From Endomychus coccineus (taxonomy: Eukaryota > Arthropoda > Insecta > Coleoptera > Endomychidae), in assembly GCA_958510875.1 (NCBI GenBank), contig OY294067.1:248077736-248141735 (forward strand): a DNA stretch of 64,000 bases, read 5' to 3'. This document shows, one piece after another, positions 11,632 to 25,300 of this stretch. A program made the translations under genes and the position numbers. The notes beneath the pieces were generated by a model. It was not told where the DNA came from and did not search any database. It saw only the letters and a list, made by a program, of their open reading frames with translations. The stretch's first letter is position 1. Every line of letters starts with the position of its first letter.

Positions 11632-12559
11632 TTGAAAACCACTATTTACCTGTTTCATATTTTTCACAAAAAAAATTATTAATGTAACTTCAGAAAATTA
11701 AAAACTGTAATATTTCTGCCCTCAACTTTCAATCTACACGCTCAATAATGTAACGATTTTTGATCTATAGGGTTTTCCACGTTTTATATCATTGGACTTC
11801 TAAATGGTAGTTCACATAATATGAGAAGTTTCCCTTGTATTTACTTCCCAAATTATTCTTTAACAACAATTTTAACTGCAGTCATATGTAGCCAATCTCT
11901 ATGAGACAGCAACTCAAAATAGTATATTTAAATTTAACAATATTTAGAGGTACGTTTGCTATGTAAACAACAGAAACAAGTCATCTTTGATCAATTTACT
12001 TCTGTGATTACTGTAGTATTTATGATATGTATTTAATTATGCATAGTAAACTATCAGAATGTGATTCCTCATCATTTTTAAATTAAATATTTTTGAAGAT
12101 AATTCATGTGCACATTAATTATGGTATACAACGAAATATAAGTTTGACTAGCAATCTTGCAATCTCAATAGATTGTTCAGTTCAAAAATAAAAAGAAAAT
12201 TATGGTGTTTCAGTAGACAATCGGTTAGTCTTCTACTAGGATAACAAGTAATCAGTTGTACCAATACCTTCTTAACCAACCCAGTAACTGTAAAAGGCTA
12301 GATTATGATTCAATTTCAAATCATAATGGAAAATATCACAAAATAATGTAAAGTTGAAGGCAGTTTAACATTCAGAAGAACTATCAATACATTGGCCCTA
12401 ATATGATTAATGATGAAAATTGATTATTTATGACTAATTTCGATTTCAATTTGTCTAGTCTGTAATTATGAATGAAAGAACGAATACTTGTAAATAAACA
12501 ACACCCTTCAAACAAGCATTTATCACAATTTTTTTGTATGTAATTGTGAAGTACTTATA
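11632..12559. other. AT-rich interval between element B and the Rac1 3' end
   Basis: No coding or structural feature recognised. It may include distal Rac1 3' untranslated sequence, but nothing in the sequence shows this. Confidence 0.4.
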
Positions 12560-12710
12560 GCGCAATTACGATTTAAAATTTATTCACGTTAACAAAATAT
12601 AAACCATTACAAAACAATATAATTTAATAATTTTCTAACTTAGAAGCTTTTATGAAAAGGCCGTTTCCACGCAGCAACAATAATCCTCCCGCAGCATCTT
12701 TTTCATAATT
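12560..12710 (-). other. Rac1: Candidate last (3'-UTR) exon of Rac1 with poly(A) signal
   Basis: A strong acceptor, TTATTGCAG, ends at 12711 on the minus strand. It pairs with the donor at 13205/13206 just after the Rac1 stop, giving a 495-bp 3'-UTR intron. An AATAAA lies downstream at 12579-12584 (minus), so the exon would be about 150 nt. The stop-to-junction distance is too short to trigger nonsense-mediated decay. Inferred from splice signals only. Confidence 0.45.
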
Positions 12711-13211
12711 CTGCAATAATTTTATTAATTAATAATAAAAAATCTCCAGCAATAAATAGGTTAATATGCAAAATTGCAATCCATTATGAATTGATTGATT
12801 CACAATATTCAAAATTTACACAAAGTACCACAGCATATCCATTGAATTGCGGTCAAATTATGAATCAAAACATTCATCAATTTTTAGCTTATTAATGAAA
12901 ATAATTATCAAAATTATTCGCGAGAATAACCAAATTGTTATTTTTTAATGACCAAGCCTCAGACTACGCAAACTGAAGAGTACAAGACTATTTAGTAAAA
13001 TCAAATCAAATCTAACAATGTTACAATGCAAGAGGGAGGGATGCCCACATGCCTTACTTTTAAAAAACTAGTGAAGTCTAAGTACGTTACTGATTGAATA
13101 AATAGTTGAAGTTACAGCCTTAATTTCTGAAAGTTCTTTACATACTTATTAATTAAACTAAAAGAAGATTGTATAAAATTATAAACATTCTTTCACATTA
13201 CTTACCATTAA

Positions 13212-13367
13212 TTACAATATTCTACATTTTCGTGTAGGTTTAATTGGCATAATTGGACAAAGAACGGCTCTGATAGCTTCATCAAAAACAGTTTTTAGTC
13301 CTTTTTGTGTTAAAGCAGAACATTCCAGATACTTAACAGCACTAATTTCTTTAGCCATCGATAAACC
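13212..13367 (-). CDS. Rac1: Rac1 coding exon 4 and stop
   Basis: Acceptor TTTTGTAG, then [20 protein letters not shown] and the C-terminal helix, ending KCRIL with TAA at 13212-13214. A consensus donor (AATG|GTAAG) follows the stop by only five bases (exon end 13206), so the 3' UTR probably contains an intron. Confidence 0.95.
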   Translation of the reverse strand, partial: GLSMAKEISAVKYLECSALTQKGLKTVFDEAIRAVLCPIMPIKPTRKCRIL

Positions 13368-16300
13368 CTACAAAAACAAATTATCTTGTTTATTTAAAGG
13401 TTTACATTTCTCATACAAGTTGTAAAATAAAGGTACGGGTAAAATTCACAATGAATCGCAAAGTGATAGTCTAATTATACTAATTAATCAAAACGTTTAA
13501 ATAACTCGCGCAATTTATTGAAAACATAAAATACAGAAAAAATACATGCAAATCCTTCTCATCTAATTAATTGAAGAAAAGAAGTTTTGATAATATTTTT
13601 GCTGATAGCCTATCTTCTATAAGATATTATGCAACTTCATTCAATTTCGAGTGGTAGAAATTTATAATCTAAGCAGAAAGTTTGCACAATCGCTTATAGT
13701 GGTCGCCATCAAAATTACACGATTGTTATCGAATTAAATAAGCGGATTCATAAAATAATCTAATCGATTAATTTTTTCCAATACATCGACACCTTTGAAT
13801 CTATTTAAAATCGCCGATCCCATCAATCTATGCTGAACCATTCAGTAAATTATTGTCCATTTAAGTATACCACTATAAATAACAAAGAATCGCCAACCCC
13901 CCCCCCCCTACCCACTAATAAACTGTTAGTACTGATAGAGGAAATGAATGCATCAATCAACCTCTTGATTTTTATTATATTGATGGATTTTAATGAAACC
14001 TTCTGCATACGTTTCATTTTTTTTTTTGATTAATCAAAAATATCATCGTTTAGATTGTGGCGGTTGCACCCCCTGTAATTGCTAAAGGAGTTGATAGCAC
14101 CCCTATTTTGTATCTCGCCGAGTTCTCAACCGAATGGCTTAAAATTTGTGTACACGGGGTTTTATGGGTCGCTGATAACGAATCCGTTGAAAAAATCAAA
14201 ATTCAAAATGGCGGTTTCAAATATAAAATTACATTTTCTAGCCATTAGTTAATTTTAGAGAAGAATATGAAGATTCAAAGTGTTTAGAACCCCATTTCGT
14301 ATGAGGTTACCCTATTTTTAATATTATTCAACAACCATCCCTTACCCGAATCCTTAATCACCGCCACCCCGCATATCGAAAATTATAATTGAAATGGAAA
14401 ATGTAGTCAGGTCTTTGATTTAAGAAAAAATTACAAGATACAAAAAATGTTCCTAAATTCAGGTTTTTGTAGGAATTGGCAATTTTCAATGACATTTACC
14501 ACCCCTCCACTTTCCCCAATCCCTAAATTTTAAATGCATTTTCAGATAATTCTACTGATTTTAGGCAAAATTGACAAAACACAAAAAGTGTTTAGAATTC
14601 AATTTTACATAATAAAAGTATATTTATATGGTCACTTTCAACCCCTTTTTACCCTGAGACGGTGAACATCCATACTGGTTTTGTAAAAAGTCGGATTTTT
14701 CCATGAAAATAGGGTAATATTATATAAAAACACGTGGAAATTATATTTGAAGTATACGCCTTCACTCTGCACCCTATCAGATAGGGTTATATTTGAAACC
14801 ATCATTTTGAATTTAGAATTTTTTTTTCAACGGATTCTTAATCAGCGAGCCCTAAAACCACTTGTACATAAATTTCAAGTCATTCGGTTGAGAACTCAGC
14901 GAGATACAAAATAGGGGTGCTATCAACCCCTGTAGCAATTACAGCGAATGCAGAAGGTTTCATTAAAATCCATCAATATAATAAAAATCAAGACGTGTTT
15001 GGGTCATTTTGTGCATGCATTCATCCTCTACCATGAGGACCTTTCAGCTACCCAGTAGCCAAGATCAGTGTAAACTAAATTAGGTTAATACTATTTGGAA
15101 TCAAAAAAGTAAGCAAGGCCTGGAAATAAATCTGAATTCATTGAAATGCTTTTCGCTTATACTTTTCCATCCCTAAATTACATAAGATATTTGTCATTAC
15201 TGTGTTTCAAGAGTGATAAACTTTCCTGAGAAATGTTGTAATCTGTATTTAAAATATGTTCGGCTAACGTTGATTCATCACCATCATTATTTTAGTTTAA
15301 CTCACGTAGCATTTCGAACACGACTTACAATCGATTTTTTAAATCCCGGATTTGTCGAACTCTGAAACTTTATCAAAATTGATTGCGAGTCGTGTTCATA
15401 ATGCAGTGTGGGCCAAACTAAAAAGAACATTTTGCCCACATTAAGAAAAATAATGGCTAACAATTAGCATTAGACAAACATATTTTGATACAGGTCGACA
15501 TCATTTCTCAATAAATCTCTTGGTAATTTAGAAGGGACGGGAACGTGTAAGCGAAAAGCAATTTAATGAATTCTGATTTATCTCCAGCTGAGGGTAATCC
15601 CTTATATACCTTATTGATTTCAAACAGTATTCCTAATTTAGTTTACTCTGATGATGGCTTCTTGGTAGCTGAAAGGTCCTCAGTATTTCAACAGTATTTT
15701 TGGTCCATAGTGGCGATTGTTTCTTATTTATAGTGTTATAGTTTATTATCCACATGAGAACTGTTTTATAGTTTACATTTAGGTATACCAAAAGTATTGA
15801 ATTTCTATTTTGTTTTTCTGCTCTCCATTAGTCCTTGATAATTGTCCTTCATCAAATTCTATGTAGGTACATAAGGATCATAATAAAATACAGTAAAATA
15901 TATTGATTTGTACTTAACTACAAACAGATATTTATTTAAAAACTTTGATGATATCAATCTTAGAGCTGAATAATTTTACTTTGTAATTTATATTTAATTT
16001 CAATTTAGAAAAATAATGAAGCAAGCCTATCTCATCACATTCCCAGATGTTTCAAGTATACCAACTTCACATTGAAAGTTCTAAAATATGTATTATAAGA
16101 GAGAATTGAATGAAACTTATGATGGGGAAAAATTAGCTCATTCTAATCCTTATAGCCTAGTGCGATAAAGGTCAATATTACGAGCTTTCAATATAATGAA
16201 ATTCTTACGCCTGAGAGTGGTGGGGGTCGTGACGACAACACTATCGGAGTCTATTATAAGAATCGATACGCATTGTTCCATGACTACACTAGGACCGTTT

Positions 16301-19300
16301 CTTTCTTAGTGATCAATGTAACCCGACATCAGGATTGTGAACCAAATAAAAAAAGCATGAGATAAGCAAAGGTTATATTACAATGTTGCAGCGCCTACTT
16401 TCATTTTCAAAGCGGCAAGATTTCTCACGTGACTAGGTTAGGTTAACCCGACATCAGGATTGTGAACCAGATAAAAAAAAACATGAGATAAGCAACGGTT
16501 ATACTACCACGTAGTAGCACCTACTTTAATTTTCAAAGCGGCAAGATTTCCCACGTGATAATGTTAGGTTATCTATTTAATCAAATATTTGGATCTCAAG
16601 AGGCAATGTAGATAATACACGTATATCCATTTTCAATGATTGGGGATAGTGCTTCAACGATAAGAATTTAGCTACATGTTTGTTCAATTATTGAGTCCAA
16701 TTGATAGCAGTTCCTAATTCTAATTGCCACAAATAACAAAATATTTGAGACAGATTTCGAGTAAATATTTCTTACAAATGGTATTTGAATTTATATTACT
16801 TCTATAAATGAAATTATCAGCAAATCTTAACCCAATTCAATGTTATCACTAACTCTCATGTTATTAATAATACTATAAGATACACGAGTCATTTCTTATA
16901 TTGTATTTGTTCTACGTTAAGTCGAATAAAACAATTTCTAGAGCGGAATCTTGTAAATTATAACATACGTGTTGCGGCTTTGTGGTTTGATAAACCCATA
17001 TAAAAAGTAATGATCAAAAAGGTTTTAAAATGTGGTCGAATTTGCAATGAATTGTAAGAATGTAAAAACGAACAAAGTTTTCACTCGAAAAACAATAATC
17101 TATATCAATATCAAACAGTTACGAATTCAACTCTGCTGCTGGGATGAATCTTGTTTATCGAGTTATTTCGTTGTGGGATTATGCAGTAACTAAACTAGAA
17201 CAGACACAATATTTGATTTCCATTATGAAAATAAAGCGGGGATGGGAGAACTGGAGTGAAGATTTCATTAATTTCAATTTTTTAAGTTTCCCGGAAGATG
17301 GCTCACGGCGAAGTAATTCCCCGAATGACCACATGTATAAAACACTAAATATCTTATATAATACGAACGGATTAGCATAGGAATGATACTTACTTGTGGA
17401 TATGTAATTGGTGCCAATTTCTTATCTTTAAGTTTTTCAATAGTAGTCCTATCGTCACGTAAATCTAACTTTGTGCCTACTAGAATTATAGGCGTTGCTG
17501 GGCAATGATGTCTCACTTCCGGATACCACTGGAAATTAAATAGTTCATGTTGATCAATAAAATGTTGAATATAACAATAATCTGTATAATATTAAGGAAC
17601 ATCAGCCAGAATTGATGTCATCACATTATTTCCTCAGACGGGAAAAGAAGACAAAATAAAAGAATCATCATATTAAAAATTAATTTTTTTAATGTAGTTA
17701 AATTGATAATATTATTATTTAATTGATTTGTACGTAGTAGTTGTTGGTATTCTAGAAATGAATTCATATTCCGAAAATGTGTGGCAGGAAATAACAATTA
17801 ATCATCAAATATCGCAATATTCGTAAAAATACCATTATTTTTATCATGAACTAAATGAAATTCTACAATCAAGTTTTTCCGAACTGGTAGTAATCTATGA
17901 ATGTTGGGAATAGATTAATTGGGAGAATAACAAGTTAAAATTAGATAACTTTTGCAGATAAAAGAGTATTAAGAATAAAAATAAAAGAAATCGCTTCGAA
18001 TTCAAAAATCGTGGATGCTTCTGACATTTATGTGGTTTTATTTTTTTGCATATACTCAATGCTTATATATTTTTTGATGGCAATTCAAAACATCATCGTA
18101 ACTTCTTCAATTCCTTATTAGGCGAAATATAAGCCCTGAAATAGTTTGCTGTCAGAAGTTTCTTCGAATAATAGATCGCTTCACCAACTACGGATTGAAA
18201 ATCCGAAGGAGATGGTGAAATTAGGTATCAAAACAATCAATTGTCGTCACAGTACGCCATATTGGTGTCGAAATGTTCGAAAATGCTCTATTTGCAGCTG
18301 ATCCAGAAAATAGGGAACCTACATAATTAGTTGCAATGTTCTAACCACAGGAGTGTTTCATTGTATCGATTTCGGAAACCATAAAGTTCAGATTTAGAAT
18401 CATATATCTTTTCAGAAAGATCAACATATGTATTTGTATTATTTTTGTAAATAGGGGAGATATCGGAGTCAATAATGATAAGCTAGACAAATATTAGATT
18501 ATTTACGAAAAAGTTAACTAGAATGTAATCCTGTACATATTAAACACCTCTTTATGTCATCAATTTTTCTGGTCGTGACTCTAGTAAGTAGATACGATTA
18601 CTTACTTTTGCTCGAACATTCTCAAAAGATGCAGGATTGACGAGCGAAAAACAGATGAGGAATACATCGGTTTGTGGATAAGAAAGCGGTCTCAATCTGT
18701 CATAATCTTCTTGTCCGGCTGTATCCCAAAGTCCTAAATTAATCGGTTTCCCATCAACCATAACATTTGCTGAATAATTGTCGAATACAGTGGGAATATA
18801 TTCTCCTGGGAACGCATTTGTTGTGTAACTGATTAACAGACATGTTTTACCCACGGCTCTGAAATAAGAAACGGAATGGAAAAATTAGATGGTCATTCAC
18901 ATTAGAGTGGCTCATCAGGATGTAGTTTTTACAATGAATAATGAGCGGAACATGATGTGCAAAAGTTAAGAATACAGTACTAAACCAATATTAAAATTTT
19001 ATTTTGTTTTTATATCATCTATATATAGAACAAACACTATTGTGATTGAAGTTTCGACAAGAACCGTGTCGCTATAGTAGCCACAATATTGTTCTATGAT
19101 AAAAGTGACATATTACGGCTTCCACCGTGTGGTGATCATGGGTAAAAATATTGCATATTTTATTTTTATCTTTTATCTTCTTCCACACTGTGCAAAATCA
19201 CTTGGAATGTTTCACGTATATTTAAATTTATTACAGATAAAATATTGTGTTAATCATAGCCGTTATAACTGTATAGAAGATAAAGTTGAAAAATTGTAAA

Positions 19301-22300
19301 CAGAGCTAACTAAGCGTGTCAGGTGCTTTATACTTGAATCTGTCATTTCGATTAGTGAGATGCCATTTAAGCGAATTAGTTTCTGTTAAATGTTTGTTTA
19401 GCCAATAGGTAACAATAAATTACACTTGGATTGAATATCCAATAATCGACTCTTTTTGTATAGTAAAACGATACAATGAAACTAAATGGAAAACGGCCTG
19501 CCAAAAGTACTATGTTCCTCCCACGTCACAAAATCGGACGGTTATAATTTGCAAGAGTGCTAATGGGAATGCACGAGAATGGGGAAAGCTGTTTTTGCAG
19601 AGAAAACAACAATACAATTATTGTAGAGTGATGAACGTACTCGAGCCTACAGAAGGTAAAACAGAGGAACATTTCGCAGAATGTATTCTTGGAAACAATC
19701 TTAGCTCTGGTGGCGGGTTCATTATGCTACAGATTGACATAATTTCAAAATCAAATGCGTAAGCTATCCTTCTATGTGTGAATCGCTGTAACTATATTTG
19801 TGCCAAATAAATTTATTATCATTATTTCGGAGCTCATTTAGGTGAACTCAAGGGTATATGCTGACTGGTACATACCATGTTACCTTATGTACGCTTTTTT
19901 GAACTTTGAGCTAATGCATGATAATGCACGTGCCCTTGTCCTCAGGACAATGAACCAGTACCATGAGGATATCGAGATTGTAGTGCTAGAGTGGCCATAT
20001 AGTCCTGAAACAACATACGAGTACGAAATCCAGTTAACTATATTGCATATAAAGAATGGAACCGAATTCAGCAAGAAACCATGAAGGATATTTAGCTAGA
20101 GCTACAGGAGGGAAGTACTAAATTGTTATTAAGTTACCTTAAATTAGTTATATTGTGTTATTGTTGATCGTTCCTAATTTAATTTTATGACCCAAATCAG
20201 GCTATTTCACTAACTCCTTTTGTTGTGAAGCTTCAATATGTAATTTATTTGATTATAATTAACGTGAAACTGTTTAACCAGAAACTTTTCAACGAATTCA
20301 TGCATCCAAATTATCATTAAAATAGCGATTCTTTATTTTTAGCGCAACCAATTTTATTTTCAAAATAGTATCCTCGAGTTCGATAAAACATTTACACGTT
20401 ATACCTACTGTGGTAAACTTTATAGTATTTATTTGTTATCTATTAAAGTGCGAAGAACAGCAAAAAATATGACAATCCTCCCTTTTTCCTGTGACTATGT
20501 GTAGATAAAAAGGAATAAAAAGGTTGTATAATTCAAACGTGAAACGATATACAATTAAATCATTACTTTCTTAAAGACGACATGGTATATCTTGATTGAG
20601 CCACATCATCTGCAAACAAGGGTTATTTCGTGATAACTGATAAGTAATTAATCACAAATCCTGAGAGTGGTACCCCAGATACCAAAATTATCAACGATAT
20701 ACCTACTGTGATTTCAAGGTATTAAACGCAAATAAAAATTGAAATCTGCATCAGTAAGTGCTCTATGTACACCGCCAGAACTATCGTTAACACAAACTTG
20801 TGGAACGTTATACCGATTTTACAGGTTCTGTAATGATTTACAATTTTGAATGTGTATTTATCAGGCGCAATGCGAACTTAATGCATTGAAACAATAGAAG
20901 ATATTTGAATTGCTTCAAAGTTGATACTAATTGAATATGAACTTTGCAGTAGTAGGGAATGACCAAGAGATATATATTTTCTCTATGGGAATGACATAAG
21001 TAGGAATATTCACAGCGGGGCCCGGTTACAGTATCCGACCAACAGATCCTCCGTTACATCCGGAATCCTTTTTTTCTAAAAAAATAATACGTGTGGCACT
21101 CTTGGACTGCCGCGGTAAAGCTATTGCATAGCATTTTTTATCAACTTATGCAATTATAATTATTTATTTATTTTTTATGCAGTATTTTTTTTCTTTGATA
21201 TTAATTCAAGTTACACTTTTTGAGCGTGGTGACCGATAAGAAAACAAATTTTTTTTCTTTTATTGAATAAATGAGAAGTTAATATCGTTTAAAATATTTT
21301 TATTATCTTACAATACATGTAGGTTATTCAGGAATTTTTATCATTGAAACTATAGGTTTATGGTAACTGAAATAAGAAACATAAGTTTGAGACTTGATAT
21401 CCTCTAAATATCTGGAAAATACCGCGTCAATGGTGGTCCCATATTTTGTTGTGGATTCTTGTGGATCATTATTCATTTTCAAATTCAATTTTTCAGAAAG
21501 AAAAGTTGTCAACCGCTCCGATTTTTTATCAGCGAAGTTGATGTTGAAATCGCCAGCCAAGGCAAGTGGAAATTTATTACCATTTGTACCAAGTATTTTC
21601 GACCCTTCTTCAGTGTACTCCAGTAAAATGCGATGAATAAAATGCTCTACCTCGTCCAATTTTGGATTCGGATAAATGTAATTGCTACCATGACTATGTG
21701 TAGGCCATTTCTAAGTTTGCATAAGCACGCACAAATATCTACAACAAATGAGCGCCTAACATTAACATCGCTAACGTGTGCAATATTTATTTCAATATTC
21801 GGAGTCATAATATTAGTAACATTATTATTATTTTGGTAAATAGCTACCCCACCTTTTGGAACAGTATCTACAACAGTATATATACCTACATGTATACTTA
21901 CGGGGCGCACATGCGGTGAGTGTGGCATTATAAAGATATGATAGATACCTATACACCTGTATAGTTTCTCACAAACAGCTGCTCACGTATTCGTCCGATT
22001 TCGGAGCAGCTCGTCTCGATCCGTGCGAGCTTCGTACAGTCGTACCATATACATACACGTTAAGCGAACGCTCGACCGAGCTACATGGTAGGCGGAGTGG
22101 GGGTGTTAGGTTATTTTCGTTACGGAATTTCTTGATTCGGTCGCCGCGTTCAAAGCCCGCGATAAAAGCTATGCAATAGCTTAATAAAGCTGGCGATATA
22201 GCCGACCCCCGTTGGATCCGTTTACCAATAATTAATATGAATATAAAGTTCAGATATTATCAAACTGTTGTGTTGTTATAATTTTTTTTTGAACTTGCAT

Positions 22301-25300
22301 GACTTCATTCTCACAGAATTGTCGACAAAACATTGAATATCATAATTTATACAACCGTTTAACCGTATCATATCGTAGGTACAGAAGACAAACAGATTAA
22401 AAAACAATACTTCTTCCAAACATGCATTACATTACAATTATCCTAATCTTACTTTAATTACTATTGATAACTAGGCTCATTACACTCTGATAAAACTCAA
22501 CATCAAGTATGCTTAGCATGTAAGTAAAACTAGAATTTATCTAAAATAGTAAGTAAAAATTCCAGTCAAATGATAAATATTAATTCCTCATCACTAGTTT
22601 TAACCGATGTTTTAACATATTATATTATTCTTTCTTTGTACATTATTAGTATCATTTATTTAGTATTTTTTTATGTTTATTCAGTATATAACTATTTAAT
22701 TTATTTTGCTCCATAACTCTTCTACTCTCGTGACTCCTACGATTAAAAAGTGATACTACTACAATAAGGACCGCTTAGACCTTCTTTTATAAGCATATTT
22801 CAGGGACATAAATTTTTTTTGTATCAAAGAGTTTGGGAAAATAAATAATGAAATTGCGGGAATGTGTCATTTCGAATGAATTCAATCAGTTCAAAATCTT
22901 TATTATTAATTTAAAATATCTCTAATTACACCAACGTTGGTGGCGATAACATTTTCATTTGACTATAATTAATGTTATGAATAATGTTGTATTATATCAA
23001 AATTATCTCAGAATAAGATTCGCTGTTTCTTGATTAAACTTGATACAAACCAGAGACAATTGAATGTACAGTTTAATCGGATTAAAATGATGACCAGCTT
23101 GATAAGAGTACCAATCGATATAGAAAAAACTTTTTGAATTCGGAAACACCCTAAATGAACCCCACTATACTGAGTATGCACGTCAAGATTACACCTGAAC
23201 AGCATTTTCTTAGAACGTTCAAGATTAAATCTTACCCAGACTATTCATAGAAATGATAAGCTCTAAGGAAGTAAAACATAAAGAGCAATAAAATTAGTTG
23301 TATATGTACTATAAAACTATTATTATCATTTGTATCCAAAAGTGAAATATGTTCTATTTTGTTAAGGTTACAATTATAAATTAGTAGATACTTGTTGAAA
23401 AATTCATATTCGATATTCATAAAAATCTATAACACTGTTATCTATAGTCGTCAGCTCACAACATTTTTGGACCGACAGGCAGACAAAAGAATAATGTTTT
23501 GCCAATGTATAACTATATAATTTCAGTACTAGAACATATCTCCTTAACTCTACAAAACTTCAAAACAAAAGAGTAATCGCTTCAACTTGTGTGTTCCTTG
23601 TATATTCCCAGAGGAGCTTCGTTAAAAATGTTTACAACATGGAAGTACAAGTCGCTACATCAGCAAAATTAGACAAGGGAGGAAACAACCAGCATACACA
23701 TGCGTGTCCCAGATGTTCAAAGAGTATCATATGAGATAAGAATAACAGAGATCCTACTTCACTCTTCACTTCCAGAAGATTTGTTTATTGTAATTTTTTT
23801 AATGAAATGCAGTTTCCCTACCAGAAGGATTAAAATTATAAATAAGGAAGATTAAAACAGTTTCACTTACACACGAGCTGAGAAAAATCTGATTTTTTCA
23901 TTTTCTAATAAGTACGTAAAGTGGGCATTTACAGAACGATTTTCAAACATTCTACGTAATAACTTTCGATCACGACTGTAACAAAATTAAATTTTCATGT
24001 TGACAGCTGCCTCTATAAATTCACGTATTATCGAGCATTTAAAAATAATTTTAGGGTCGAAACAGGGCTGTTATGTTCCTTACAACCCCTATTTTGAGTA
24101 GGTATATTTGGAACGATGAAATTTTTGTTATGAAATTACATGCGTATTTTGTTTGGGATCACATATTTGTATGACTTATACCGAACGATTTAAATAAAAT
24201 TATTCAATTATGAAAAAATAGGAAATATGGGGAAGTGTTAAGTTTTTCTCGATACTTGATGAAAATGGAAAAGAAAACATTAATTAATAACCAAATTTAC
24301 TAGATAACAAAGGTAAGTATATCTACCTACTTGTATAATGGTGAAAAAATCATTACTTCTTATTCTTAGGATTCTGTTAATATCTTTTACTGTTTTTATT
24401 TGTTCTACAAAATGCTTAGAAGTGTCTTTTTTTGATATTAACTTTATATATAAATTGTATGGTATGGGGAGGGAGCCAAAACACCTCAATTTGTAAAAAA
24501 TGTAGTGAACACAATTATTATTCAGTAGAATGCTACATTTTGTATTGTTTGCGAAGTAGTCAATGACTCTCCCTATATTTTTTGCAGATCGATCGGACGG
24601 TATTGAAAAATACTATTAAAGTACCTTTCGGCCACTAAGTAGCCATCATCAGAGTACACTAAATTATAAATCAGCTGGAGAAAAATCAGTGAATACAGGT
24701 CACACCATTTCTCAAGAAAGTTAATCTCTTTTGAAACACAGTACAGACACATATCCAGGCAATTTAAAAGGAATGGAAATGTATAAACGAAAAAGCAATT
24801 TATTAAATTCTGATTTATCTCCAGCTGAGGGCAACCCATTGTTTACATTATTATCCCCAAATAATATTTAAACAGGCACATTTTGATTTATTATTTAGTT
24901 TACTCTAACGATGGCTACTTGGTAGCCGAAAGGTTTCATACAATGTTGAATAGATGGATTAATGAAGAATCCCTCGTCAAACTGTGATATTAGTAGGAAG
25001 TTATGCATTGACCATCCGTTTATCAACGTTATTTTTCTGTTGCCCCTTGATCGAATTTAAGCGTAGTCATGTATTAAATATAATTATTTGGTGCAATTAA
25101 AGATATGAAAATGAAATTCACAGAGCTACAATAGTATGTAACCAATTAATATATCTCTTTAGTGTCAGAAAACAGTTCCAACGTGTCGTTTGTGAATCAA
25201 CACAGGACGGTACAAAGTCGGCAATTGCGCAGAAACCTGATACGAACAATCCCAAAAACTATATAAATATTGTATTTTGGAACAAACCTATTGTTTCGGT

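Noticed and set aside
14057..14248. 63-codon open frame starting [11 protein letters not shown]
   Set aside because: It lies inside one arm of a foldback element and is mirrored in the other arm.
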